In this document: positions 53,705-63,424 of the stretch, in pieces
Layout: each line of letters starts with the position of its first letter
How positions within the stretch are numbered: the stretch's first letter is position 1
Source: Affinirhizobium straminoryzae
GTDB lineage: Bacteria > Pseudomonadota > Alphaproteobacteria > Rhizobiales > Rhizobiaceae
Reading direction: 5' to 3'
Length of the DNA stretch: 64,000 bases
Assembly (NCBI RefSeq): GCF_007004135.1
Contig: NZ_VJMG01000011.1
Span: 114,384 to 178,383 of the forward strand
Notes under the pieces: generated by a model
The model's database searches: none
Seen by the model: the letters and a program-made list of their open reading frames with translations, nothing else
What the model was told of the DNA's origin: nothing
Translations under genes and position numbers: made by a program

Positions 53705-54489
53705 GCGCGCTGTCGATCAAGAACCTCTGGAAGGAATATGGCGACCAGATCGTGCTGGAGAATGTCTCCATCGAGATCGAATCGCGCGCCTTCGTGGCGC
53801 TGGTCGGGCCATCCGGCTGCGGCAAATCCACCTTCCTGCGCATGCTGCTGGGACAGGAGGTTCAGACGAAGGGCGACATCCTGCTCGATGGCTTGCCCCT
53901 GCCGAGGGAGCCGGGCGCGGATCGCGGCGTCGTCTTCCAGCGCTATTCCGTCTTTCCGCATCTGACGGTGCTCGGCAATGTCATGCTGGGCAAGGAACTT
54001 CTCGCCTCACGGCTTGCCGGCCGCCTGTTCGGAAAGGCGCGCCGTGCCGTGGAGGAAGAGGCGCGCGCCATGATCGCGGCCGTCGGACTGATGGGGTCGG
54101 AGAGCAAGTATCCGGCGCAGCTCTCCGGCGGCATGCAGCAGCGTCTGGCGCTTGCCCAGGCGCTCATCATGCGGCCCAAGGTGCTGCTGCTCGATGAACC
54201 TTTCGGCGCGCTCGATCCCGGCATCCGCGCCGAGATCCACACGCTGATGAAGAGGCTCTGGCATGAGGCGCCGATGACCGTGGTCATGGTGACCCATGAC
54301 ATGCGCGAGGCCTTTACGCTCGCGACCCGTGTCGTCGCCTTCGAGCGTCCGCGTGACAGGCCGGAGGAAAAACTGCGCTACGGCGCGACGATCACCCGCG
54401 ATATCGCCATCTGGCCGCCCCGCAAGGCGGGCGCGCCGTCCATCTTTCGCCCCGACCGGGACGGCCCGGTCTCTTCACAGGGTCAATAG
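53701..54489 (+). CDS. ABC transporter ATPase, NitT/TauT type (probable guanidine uptake)
   Basis: A 262-residue ATPase with intact motifs: Walker A GPSGCGKSTFLRM, Q-loop VVFQRYSVFPHLTV, signature LSGGMQQRLALAQALI, Walker B VLLLDEPFGALD and H-loop VMVTHDMREAF. The start is the ATG that overlaps the permease stop; a longer reading in this frame is discarded. It energises the guanidine importer. Confidence 0.93.
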   Translation: MSALSIKNLWKEYGDQIVLENVSIEIESRAFVALVGPSGCGKSTFLRMLLGQEVQTKGDILLDGLPLPREPGADRGVVFQRYSVFPHLTVLGNVMLGKELLASRLAGRLFGKARRAVEEEARAMIAAVGLMGSESKYPAQLSGGMQQRLALAQALIMRPKVLLLDEPFGALDPGIRAEIHTLMKRLWHEAPMTVVMVTHDMREAFTLATRVVAFERPRDRPEEKLRYGATITRDIAIWPPRKAGAPSIFRPDRDGPVSSQGQ

Positions 54490-54527
54490 CCGGGACGACC
54501 CGGCCGACACTCCCAATGGAGATGACA

Positions 54528-55355
54528 ATGCATATCCGACGTTCATCCGAAGAAATCGCCGCCAACCGGGCGCGCTACGAGGAACATCAGAAGAAGGGGC
54601 TGGAATTCGCGCCGAAGGCCTTGCCGGCCAAGAGCGAGAAGCCCGCACCCGCCATTGCCGCCGGCACGATCGTACACCGGGAAAAGCTGCCCGGCGGCTG
54701 GTACTGGTGGACCCGCGTCAAGGCCGGCGAAACGCTGCGCATCGCTCTCGATGAAGGTTTTTCCACCGTTTCTGTCGTTGCCTGGAACGCCGATGACCCA
54801 AGCGAACGGATGAACCTGCCGGATACCGTGAAGGTGCAGTGGACCACCGGGCTTGGAAAGGGGCGTGTCATCTTCTCCGACATGGGCAAGGTCATGTTCT
54901 CGATCACCGAGGATAGCTCCGGTGCCCATGATGTGCTGATGGGCGGCTCGACGGCCTCCTCGAACGCGAAGAAATATGCCGGCCAGAACGGTCGGGCTCT
55001 GCGCAACACCCGCGACAATTTCGTACTGATCTCGACCAAGGCTGGCCTCGACAAGCGCGACATTCCGGCGGCGCTTGCCCTGTTCGCACCCGTCCGGGTC
55101 GATGCGGACGGCAGGTTCGAGTGGAAAGCGGATCTCGTATCCGAGGGTGACTATGTCGATCTGCGTGCCGAGATGGACATGATCGTCGGCTTCTCCAATT
55201 GCCCGCATCCGCTCGATCCGAACCCGGTCTTTGCTCCAAATGCCGTGACGATTACCCGGATCGCGGCCACCGAGCCGGCGGCGGACGACCTGTGCCGCAC
55301 GGCGACTGCCGAAGCCGTCAGAGGCTTCGAAAACAACGCCTTTGCGGCCCTGTGA
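54528..55355 (+). CDS. DUF1989 protein, carboxyguanidine deiminase subunit (formerly urea amidolyase-associated protein 1)
   Basis: A 275-residue DUF1989 protein. Such proteins were long annotated as urea carboxylase-associated (UAAP1), but published biochemistry identifies the UAAP pair as subunits of carboxyguanidine deiminase, which turns carboxyguanidine into allophanate and ammonia. Visible features are AGTIVHREKLPGGWYWWTRV, VKAGETLRIALDEGFSTVSV, EDSSGAHDVLMGGS and VGFSNCPHPLDPNPVFAPNA. I choose the ATG at 54528, which has GGAG at a good distance, over ATG codons at 54516 and 54522. It is paired with the next gene. Confidence 0.9.
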   Translation: MHIRRSSEEIAANRARYEEHQKKGLEFAPKALPAKSEKPAPAIAAGTIVHREKLPGGWYWWTRVKAGETLRIALDEGFSTVSVVAWNADDPSERMNLPDTVKVQWTTGLGKGRVIFSDMGKVMFSITEDSSGAHDVLMGGSTASSNAKKYAGQNGRALRNTRDNFVLISTKAGLDKRDIPAALALFAPVRVDADGRFEWKADLVSEGDYVDLRAEMDMIVGFSNCPHPLDPNPVFAPNAVTITRIAATEPAADDLCRTATAEAVRGFENNAFAAL

Positions 55356-55369
55356 GAGGAGAGGTGATC

Positions 55370-56023
55370 ATGACCCATTTCATCCAGACCTCGTCTGCCC
55401 GCACCCTCTCCAGCACCGTGCAGGATCATTACATCGCTGCCGAAGCCCCCTTCTCGACCTTCATCAAAAAGGGTCAGGTGGTACGCATCGAGGACACCTA
55501 TGGCCAGCAGGCCGTGGATACGCTGTTCTACAACGCCCATGATTTCTCCGAGCGCTATTCCAGCCAGGATACCATGCGCGAACAGGGTGCGGCCTATATC
55601 TCGACCGGTACGAAGGTCATCTCCAACGAAGGCCGCGTGATGCTGACGGTCACCGCCGACAGCTGCGGCCGCCACGATACCTCTGCCGGTGCCTGCTCCT
55701 GCGAGAGCAATACGGTCCGCTTCGGCCACTACACGAAATACCTGCATGCCTGCCGCGACAATTTCGTCATCGAGGTTTCGAAGCACGGCATGAGCAAGCG
55801 CGACGTGGTCCCGAACATCAACTTTTTCATGAATGTGCCGATCGAGCCCTCCGGCGAGATGACCATCGTCGACGGTATTTCCGCGCCGGGGGACTATGTC
55901 GAGCTGACGGCAGCGATGGACGTGCTGCTTGTCATCTCCAACTGCCCGCAGATCAACAACCCCTGCAACGGCTTCGACCCGACGCCGATCCGGGTGATGG
56001 TCTGGGACGGAGAGGCCGCCTGA
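55370..56023 (+). CDS. DUF1989 protein, carboxyguanidine deiminase subunit (formerly urea amidolyase-associated protein 2)
   Basis: A 217-residue DUF1989 protein, the partner of the preceding gene. It carries TADSCGRHDTSAGACSCESN, a Cys/His-rich segment that fits metal binding, and the family tail LLVISNCPQINNPCNGFDPT. It starts after GAGGAGAGGTG at 55370. The stop and the carboxylase start share one base (TGATG). The two DUF1989 subunits together are known to act between guanidine carboxylase and allophanate hydrolase. Confidence 0.9.
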   Translation: MTHFIQTSSARTLSSTVQDHYIAAEAPFSTFIKKGQVVRIEDTYGQQAVDTLFYNAHDFSERYSSQDTMREQGAAYISTGTKVISNEGRVMLTVTADSCGRHDTSAGACSCESNTVRFGHYTKYLHACRDNFVIEVSKHGMSKRDVVPNINFFMNVPIEPSGEMTIVDGISAPGDYVELTAAMDVLLVISNCPQINNPCNGFDPTPIRVMVWDGEAA

Positions 56024-59000
56024 TGTTCAAGAAAGTCCTGATTGCCAATCGCGGCGAAATCGCCGTGCGCGTCATCAAGACGCTGCGAAAGATGGGGATC
56101 GCAAGTGTTGCGGTCCATTCCGATGCCGACCGGTTTTCAAAACCCGTGCTGATGGCGGATGAGGCCGTGCGGCTCGGCCCGGCGCCTGCCTCCGAAAGCT
56201 ATCTCAATGTGGATGCGGTGATTGCCGCCTGCCGGCAGACGGGTGCCGAAGCGGTTCATCCCGGCTACGGCTTCCTGTCGGAGAACATCGGCTTTGCCGA
56301 GCGGCTGAAGGCGGAAGGCATCACCTTCATCGGCCCGACGCCCGCGAACATCTCCGCCTTCGGCCTGAAGCACACGGCGCGCGAATTGGCCAAGGCAAGC
56401 GGCGTGCCTCTGCTGCCCGGCTCCGGCCTGCTCGACAGCCGGGAAGAGGCGCTCTCTGCGGCAGAAGACATCGGCTATCCCGTGATGCTGAAATCCACCG
56501 CCGGCGGTGGCGGCATCGGCATGCAGCTCTGCGATGGCCCGGACGCCCTGGCCGCAGCCTTCGACACCGTCCAGCGCACGGCGAAATCCAGTTTCGGCGA
56601 CGCCCGCGTCTATCTCGAACGCTTCGTCTCCAAGGCCCGCCATGTCGAGGTGCAGATCTTCGGCGACGGTCAGGGTCGGGTGATCGCCCTTGGCGAGCGC
56701 GACTGCTCCCTGCAACGTCGCAATCAGAAGGTGATCGAAGAGACGCCAGCGCCCGGCCTGTCCGCTGCGCTTCGGCAGCGCCTGCATGCGGCTGCGATGT
56801 CGCTCGGTCGGCAAGTGGCTTACGCCTCCGCCGGCACGGTCGAATTCATCTATGATCCCGCCCGCGAGGAATTCTACTTCCTCGAGGTGAACACGCGACT
56901 ACAGGTAGAGCATCCGGTCACGGAAGCCGTCTTCGGCGTGGACCTGGTGGAATGGATGATCCGCCAGGCCGCCGGCGAGGATGTGCTGGCGGGCGCGGAA
57001 AACCTCGTGCCCAACGGCGCTGCGATCGAAGCACGCGTCTATGCCGAAATGCCGCATGCCGGCTTCCGCCCGAGTGCCGGCTTGCTGACCGAGGTGGTGT
57101 TTCCGGACGGCGTCCGTGTCGATGGCTGGGTGGAGACGGGAACCGAGGTCACGCCCTTCTACGATCCGATGCTCGCCAAGGTGATTGTTTCTGGCGCGGA
57201 TCGCGACACCGCGATTGCGGCGCTGTCTTCGTCGCTGGAAGAAACCTCGTTGTGGGGCATCGAGACCAATCTGGATTATCTCAAGGCCATTGCCGCCTCG
57301 GATCTGTTCCGCAGCGGCGATGTCGCGACGACGGCGCTCAAGGATTTCGACTTCGTGCCCGATGTCGTCGAGGTGATCGCCCCCGGCGCGCAATCCAGCC
57401 TGCAGGAGCTGCCGGGCCGTCTGGGTCTGTGGCATGTCGGCGTGCCGCCATCGGGACCGATGGACGAACGCTCCTTCCGCCATGCCAACCGCCTCGTCGG
57501 AAACCACGACCATACGGCGGCCCTGGAGCTTACCGTCTCCGGGCCGGTGCTGAAATTCTTCTCCGATACCGTGATCGCGCTCGCCGGCGCGGTCATGCCG
57601 ATGAAGCTCGATGGCGTCGAGTTGCCCCATAATCAAGCAGTCCAGATCAAGGCCGGCCAGACTCTGACCATCGGCAGCATCGCCGGCGCCGGCCAGCGTG
57701 CCTATCTGGCGGTATCCGGTGGCTTCGACGCGCCGTTGGTCATGGGGTCCCGCGCCACCTTCGGCCTCGGCCAGTTCGGCGGCAATGCCACCGGCACGCT
57801 GCGTGCAGGCAATGTCTTGCGGCTGGCGCGCCGGAACCAGATTGATGTGCTGCCGGCAACCGAGCCGGCGGAGCTGACCCGCGAATGGTCCGTCGGCGTG
57901 CTCTATGGTCCGCATGGTGCGCCCGACTTTTTCCTTGAGGAGGATATCGCGACCCTGTTCTCGACGCCTTACGAGGTGCATTTCAACTCGGCGCGCACGG
58001 GTGTCCGTCTGATCGGCCCGGCCCCCAAATGGGCGCGCACCGATGGCGGCGAGGCGGGGCTTCACCCCTCCAACCTGCATGACAATGCCTATGCCATCGG
58101 CGCGATCGATTTCACTGGCGACATGCCGATCATCCTCGGCCCGGATGGCCCAAGCCTCGGTGGCTTCGTCTGCCCGGCGGTGATTGCGCGCGATGAACAG
58201 TGGAAGATGGGTCAGTTCAAGCCGGGCGATACGATCCGGTTTCATGCCGTGGCCCGAGCAAACGATCCGTTGGCGGGGCCGACGGTGAAGCGCATATCCG
58301 AAGCGGCTGGGTCGGCCGTGATCGGGGCTGTAGAGGCAGGCGGCGTTCCCGTCGTCTACCGCCGGCAGGGCGATGACAATCTGCTCGTCGAATATGGCCC
58401 GATGCAGCTCGATATCGGCATCCGCATGCGCGTCCATCTGCTGATGCAGGCGGTCAAGGAGGCGAGACTTCAGGGCCTGATCGATCTGACGCCCGGCATC
58501 CGCTCGCTGCAGATCCACTATGACAGCACCACGCTGTCGCGCTCGAAACTCCTTTCCGCCCTTGCCGAGATCGAAAAAAGCCTGCCGCCGGTCTTTTCCG
58601 TCAAGGTGCCGAGCCGCACCGTCTGGCTGCCGCTGTCCTGGAACGATCCGGATGCGGAACTGGCCATGCGCAAGTATCAGGAACTCGTGCGCCCCAACGC
58701 GCCCTGGTGCCCGTCGAATATCGAGTTCATCCGCCGCATCAACGGGTTGCCCGACGAGCAGGCGGTGAAGGACACGATCTTCGATGCCTCCTATCTCGTG
58801 ATGGGCCTCGGCGATGTGTATCTCGGCGCGCCGGTTGCAACCCCCGTCGATCCGCGCCACCGGCTGGTGACGACGAAGTATAATCCGGCCCGCACCTGGA
58901 CGCCGGAAAACGCCGTCGGCATCGGCGGCGCCTATATGTGCATCTATGGCATGGAGGGACCGGGCGGCTATCAGCTGTTCGGCCGCACGATCCAGGTCTG

Positions 59001-59559
59001 GAACACCTGGCGCAAGACGGATGTGTTCGCCAGAGACAAGCCTTGGCTGCTCGATTTCTTCGACCAGATCCGCTTCTTTCCCGTGAGCCATGAAGAACTG
59101 ACGGAAGCGCGTGCCGCCTTCCCGCATGGCGGCTATCCGATCCGTATCGAGGAGGGCACCTTCTCCTATGTCGATTACGCGGCGGAGATCGCCCGCAATG
59201 CAGACAGCATTGGCGCCTTCAAGCAGGGACAGCAGGCCGCCTTCGAGGCGGAGCGACAGCGCTGGAAGGATCAGGGGTTGTATAGTTTCCAGGTGGATGA
59301 AGGAGCAGGCCCCGGCCTTCACGGCGATATTCCGGAAGGTTGTTTCGGGGTGGAAAGTGCCGTGCCCGGCAATGTCTGGAAACTGCTGGTCGAGGAAGGC
59401 CAGTGCGTGGAGGCTGGCGAGACACTCGCCATCATCGAATCGATGAAAATGGAAATCACCGTCACCGCCCATGCCGCCGGCAAAGTCCGGGATCTGCGTG
59501 CCGGCCCGGGGCGCAACGTCAAGGCCGGCGATGTGCTGGTCGTTCTGGAGGATGTTTGA
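56023..59559 (+). CDS. Biotin-dependent guanidine (urea-type) carboxylase
   Basis: A 1178-residue single-chain carboxylase. Residues 1-450 are biotin carboxylase (KSTAGGGGIGMQLCDGPD ATP-grasp loop, EVNTRLQVEHPVTEAVFGV). Residues about 465-1090 are the carboxyltransferase region of AHS2/AHS1 type (ELPGRLGLWHVGVPPSGPMD, VSGGFDAPLVMGSRATFGLG, GIGGAYMCIYGMEGPGGYQL). Residues about 1105-1178 are a biotin carrier domain with the biotinylated Lys1142 in AIIESMKMEITV. Enzymes of this type with DUF1989 partners and a guanidine riboswitch carboxylate guanidine rather than urea. The substrate is inferred from context; it could still accept urea. Confidence 0.93.
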   Translation: MFKKVLIANRGEIAVRVIKTLRKMGIASVAVHSDADRFSKPVLMADEAVRLGPAPASESYLNVDAVIAACRQTGAEAVHPGYGFLSENIGFAERLKAEGITFIGPTPANISAFGLKHTARELAKASGVPLLPGSGLLDSREEALSAAEDIGYPVMLKSTAGGGGIGMQLCDGPDALAAAFDTVQRTAKSSFGDARVYLERFVSKARHVEVQIFGDGQGRVIALGERDCSLQRRNQKVIEETPAPGLSAALRQRLHAAAMSLGRQVAYASAGTVEFIYDPAREEFYFLEVNTRLQVEHPVTEAVFGVDLVEWMIRQAAGEDVLAGAENLVPNGAAIEARVYAEMPHAGFRPSAGLLTEVVFPDGVRVDGWVETGTEVTPFYDPMLAKVIVSGADRDTAIAALSSSLEETSLWGIETNLDYLKAIAASDLFRSGDVATTALKDFDFVPDVVEVIAPGAQSSLQELPGRLGLWHVGVPPSGPMDERSFRHANRLVGNHDHTAALELTVSGPVLKFFSDTVIALAGAVMPMKLDGVELPHNQAVQIKAGQTLTIGSIAGAGQRAYLAVSGGFDAPLVMGSRATFGLGQFGGNATGTLRAGNVLRLARRNQIDVLPATEPAELTREWSVGVLYGPHGAPDFFLEEDIATLFSTPYEVHFNSARTGVRLIGPAPKWARTDGGEAGLHPSNLHDNAYAIGAIDFTGDMPIILGPDGPSLGGFVCPAVIARDEQWKMGQFKPGDTIRFHAVARANDPLAGPTVKRISEAAGSAVIGAVEAGGVPVVYRRQGDDNLLVEYGPMQLDIGIRMRVHLLMQAVKEARLQGLIDLTPGIRSLQIHYDSTTLSRSKLLSALAEIEKSLPPVFSVKVPSRTVWLPLSWNDPDAELAMRKYQELVRPNAPWCPSNIEFIRRINGLPDEQAVKDTIFDASYLVMGLGDVYLGAPVATPVDPRHRLVTTKYNPARTWTPENAVGIGGAYMCIYGMEGPGGYQLFGRTIQVWNTWRKTDVFARDKPWLLDFFDQIRFFPVSHEELTEARAAFPHGGYPIRIEEGTFSYVDYAAEIARNADSIGAFKQGQQAAFEAERQRWKDQGLYSFQVDEGAGPGLHGDIPEGCFGVESAVPGNVWKLLVEEGQCVEAGETLAIIESMKMEITVTAHAAGKVRDLRAGPGRNVKAGDVLVVLEDV

Positions 59560-61359
59560 ATGCTGCCAATCATGCTTGATCTCGCCACGCTGAAGGCAGC
59601 CTATGCCGCCGGCCTCACGCCCTTCGATCTGGTGGAGGAGGTGATCGCCCGCCGCAAGGCATCGGATGATCCCGCCGTTTTCATCACCGAAACAGCCGAT
59701 GAGGATCTGCGCGCCGCAGCGAAAAGCCTGATGGAGAAGGCACCGGAGCCGAATAGTCTGCCGCTGTGGGGCGTGCCCTTCGCGGTGAAGGACAATATCG
59801 ACGTTGCCGGCCTGCCGACCACCGCCGCCTGCCCGGCCTTCGCCTACCAGCCGGAGAAGGATTCTGTCGTGGTTGCGCGGCTGAAGGCGGCCGGCGCACT
59901 CGTCATCGGCAAGACCAATCTCGACCAGTTCGCGACAGGCCTCAACGGCACGCGGTCTCCTTATGGTGCTCCGCGCTCGGTCTTCGACAAGTCCTATGTC
60001 TCGGGCGGCTCCTCGTCCGGCTCGGCGGTCTCGGTCGCGGCCGGGCTTGCAAGCTTTGCGCTCGGCACGGATACGGCTGGTTCCGGCCGCGTGCCGGCGG
60101 CCTTCAACAATCTCGTCGGAATCAAACCGACGCCAGGCCTTGTGCCGAATGTTGGCGTCGTGCCCGCCTGCCGCAGCGTGGATGTGGTCACCATCTTCGC
60201 AGCGACTGTCGGCGATGGCGTCGCGATCCGCAAGGTGATGGACGGCTATGACGCCGGCGATCCCTATTCGCGGAAAGCTGTCCCGGTCGGCCTGCCGGGT
60301 TCCGGTCTGCGCATCGGCGTGCTTGAGGGTGCCGAGCGCGAGTTCTTCGGCAATGCGGCGGTGGAAGCCCTTTACGATCAGGCGATCGAACGGGCGAAAT
60401 CGCTCGGCGCAACCATTGTCCCCTTCGATTATGCACCGTTCCGTCAGGCGGCCGAGCTGCTCTACAACGGGCCGTGGGTGGCCGAAAGACTGGCGGCGGT
60501 GAAGGAATTTATCGGCACCAACGCCGACGATTTCGATCCGACGGTGCGCACCATCATCGAGGGTGCCAAGGCCTATGATGCGGTGGCGGCGTTCGAGGGC
60601 CAGTACACGCTCGGGCATTTGCGCCAGAAGGCACTTGTCGAATGGGAAAAGCTCGACGTGCTGATGCTGCCGACCTCGCCGACGACCTATACCGTCGAGG
60701 CGATGCTGGCCGACCCGATCGTCAAGAACAGTCATTTCGGTCGCTACACCAACTTCGCCAATCTATTCGGCTATGCGGCCATCGCCGTGCCGGGCGGCTT
60801 CGGTCCGGATGGTCTCCCCAGCGGCGTGACCTTCTTCGGCCCCTCCTTCTCCGACGATGCGCTGGCACCCTTTGCGGATGCCATGCACCGCGCTTGCGCC
60901 TCAGGCATGGGCAAGGACAAGAGCGCAGCCCTGCCGGACGCCTCGAAGGTTGCCGAACCGGACGATGGCCTCGTCACGATCATGGTCGTCGGCGCGCATC
61001 TGACAGGCATGCCGCTCAACCACGAACTGACGGGCCCCGGCGGCACGCTGGTGAAGACCTGCCGCACGGCCGGCGATTATCGCCTCTTTGTGCTGCCCAA
61101 CACCACGCCGCCCAAGCCCGGCCTCATCCGAGAACCGGGTTTTGCCGGCAAGGGACTGGAGGTGGAAGTGTGGAAAGTCACGCCCGCTGCCTTCGGCCGC
61201 TTCGTGCAGAACATCCCAGCACCGCTCGGCATCGGCAAGGTCACGTTGGAGGACGGCAGTCAGGTCTCCGGCTTCCTCTGCGAACCCTATGCCATCGAGG
61301 GCGCGCAGGAGGTGACCGAACTGGGCGGCTGGCGAGCCTATATCGCGTCGCGTCGCTGA
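59560..61359 (+). CDS. atzF: Allophanate hydrolase (AtzF/AtzF-like, two-domain)
   Basis: A 599-residue enzyme that converts allophanate to ammonia and CO2 in two steps. The N-terminal amidase-signature domain (to about 440) has catalytic Lys77 in FAVKDNIDVAG, the Ser-rich GGSSSGSAVSVAAG (cis-Ser 151/152) and the nucleophile region TDTAGSGRVPA with Ser175. The C-terminal domain (about 455-599; VVGAHLTGMPLNHELTG, VWKVTPAAFGRFVQNIPAPL) is the allophanate-hydrolase extension. The ATG follows GGAGG at 8 nt and lies directly after the carboxylase stop. It completes the guanidine pathway. Confidence 0.94.
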   Translation: MLPIMLDLATLKAAYAAGLTPFDLVEEVIARRKASDDPAVFITETADEDLRAAAKSLMEKAPEPNSLPLWGVPFAVKDNIDVAGLPTTAACPAFAYQPEKDSVVVARLKAAGALVIGKTNLDQFATGLNGTRSPYGAPRSVFDKSYVSGGSSSGSAVSVAAGLASFALGTDTAGSGRVPAAFNNLVGIKPTPGLVPNVGVVPACRSVDVVTIFAATVGDGVAIRKVMDGYDAGDPYSRKAVPVGLPGSGLRIGVLEGAEREFFGNAAVEALYDQAIERAKSLGATIVPFDYAPFRQAAELLYNGPWVAERLAAVKEFIGTNADDFDPTVRTIIEGAKAYDAVAAFEGQYTLGHLRQKALVEWEKLDVLMLPTSPTTYTVEAMLADPIVKNSHFGRYTNFANLFGYAAIAVPGGFGPDGLPSGVTFFGPSFSDDALAPFADAMHRACASGMGKDKSAALPDASKVAEPDDGLVTIMVVGAHLTGMPLNHELTGPGGTLVKTCRTAGDYRLFVLPNTTPPKPGLIREPGFAGKGLEVEVWKVTPAAFGRFVQNIPAPLGIGKVTLEDGSQVSGFLCEPYAIEGAQEVTELGGWRAYIASRR

Positions 61360-61636
61360 TATTCCCCGTCTGCGTGTGCCGGTTTGCCCTGGCCCGTGTC
61401 AACGCGGCCGGCAGACCGGCGTCATGCCTTTTCAGTACCGTTGGCGGTGGCCGTCAACCCTTGCACGATATCCCGCATGTGCTGGCCTCACGGTCGACAG
61501 CCTTCTGACCGATTGCTGTGAAATATATTATTCGAATATTTGTTAAATTTTGGAATTGATAATTCCTTAATGTTTTGCCAATCTCTGCATCGGGGGCGGA
61601 CTTGCGGGGTCCGATCCCGTGGCATGAGGGAGCGGC
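61360..61636. promoter_or_regulatory. Intergenic region with AT-rich palindrome upstream of the HAD/sugar transporter operon
   Basis: The 277-bp gap holds an AT-rich stretch at about 61518-61572. Within it GGAATT-GAT-AATTCC (61552-61566) is a perfect 6-base-arm inverted repeat, a plausible operator or promoter element for the next operon. No terminator for the guanidine operon was identified. Confidence 0.4.
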
Positions 61637-62290
61637 ATGGATCGTGACGAACTGAGGATGCAGCAGGGCCTGGGCACCCCACGGCTTGTCGTCTTCGATG
61701 TTGGCGGCGTGCTGGTCCGGCTGGATCACGGCGCGCGCGAGGCTCATCTCCGCCCGGCCTCGGAGGGATCTCTGGATCTGCCGGCGCTTGCCGCCACCAA
61801 CAGGCAGTTCCGTCTCGGTGAGATCGGGGCCGACACCTATATTGAGCGGATCTCCCGAATCTACGCGGTATCCCGGCGGGCGGTCGAACAGGCGGAAGCC
61901 GCCTTTCTGGCCGGTGTATTTCCCGACATGGCGGCCTATGTGCGCAGGCTGAGGCAGCACGTCCGCGTCGTCTGCCTGTCCAATACGCAGATCCTGCACT
62001 GGCAAGCCATTCTTGATCACTGGCTCGGTCCCGACTTCTTCGATGCCTGCTATCTCTCGCACGAGATGGGAATGGAAAAGCCTCAGGCAGACATCTACGC
62101 CGAACTGGCGCGGCGTGAAGGCGTCAGCGGCGCCGATATCGTCTTCATCGATGATACGCCCGAAAACATCGAGGCGGCCAAGGAGGCCGGCTGGACAGAC
62201 AGCATCCTGCATGTGTCGGAAGCCGCAACGATGCAGGCGATCGACAATAGTCTTCACCGCGCGCAGCCTGCTGCCGCAATGCGTTTCTAA
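61637..62290 (+). CDS. HAD-superfamily hydrolase, subfamily IA (YihX-like phosphatase)
   Basis: A 217-residue HAD phosphatase. Motif I is FDVGGVLVRLD, motif II CLSNTQILHW, motif III the Lys in MGMEKPQADIYAEL and motif IV VFIDDTPENIEAAKEAGW. The second motif I Asp is Gly, as in YihX and related sugar phosphatases. GAGGGAGC precedes the ATG. It is encoded 17 bp before a sugar ABC transporter ATPase, so dephosphorylation of a sugar phosphate linked to that transporter is a reasonable guess. Confidence 0.88.
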   Translation: MDRDELRMQQGLGTPRLVVFDVGGVLVRLDHGAREAHLRPASEGSLDLPALAATNRQFRLGEIGADTYIERISRIYAVSRRAVEQAEAAFLAGVFPDMAAYVRRLRQHVRVVCLSNTQILHWQAILDHWLGPDFFDACYLSHEMGMEKPQADIYAELARREGVSGADIVFIDDTPENIEAAKEAGWTDSILHVSEAATMQAIDNSLHRAQPAAAMRF

Positions 62291-62307
62291 GGCGGAGTTT
62301 CAGTACC

Positions 62308-63378
<1,071 letters not shown>

Positions 63379-63424
63379 CGTGCATGACATTGAAGACCGG
63401 AAACGAAAAAGAGAGAGGAACATC

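Noticed and set aside
56899..60735. Minus-strand open reading frame of 1278 codons
   Set aside because: It covers the carboxylase and allophanate hydrolase genes in antisense. The His/Arg/Gly-rich translation has no recognisable domain.
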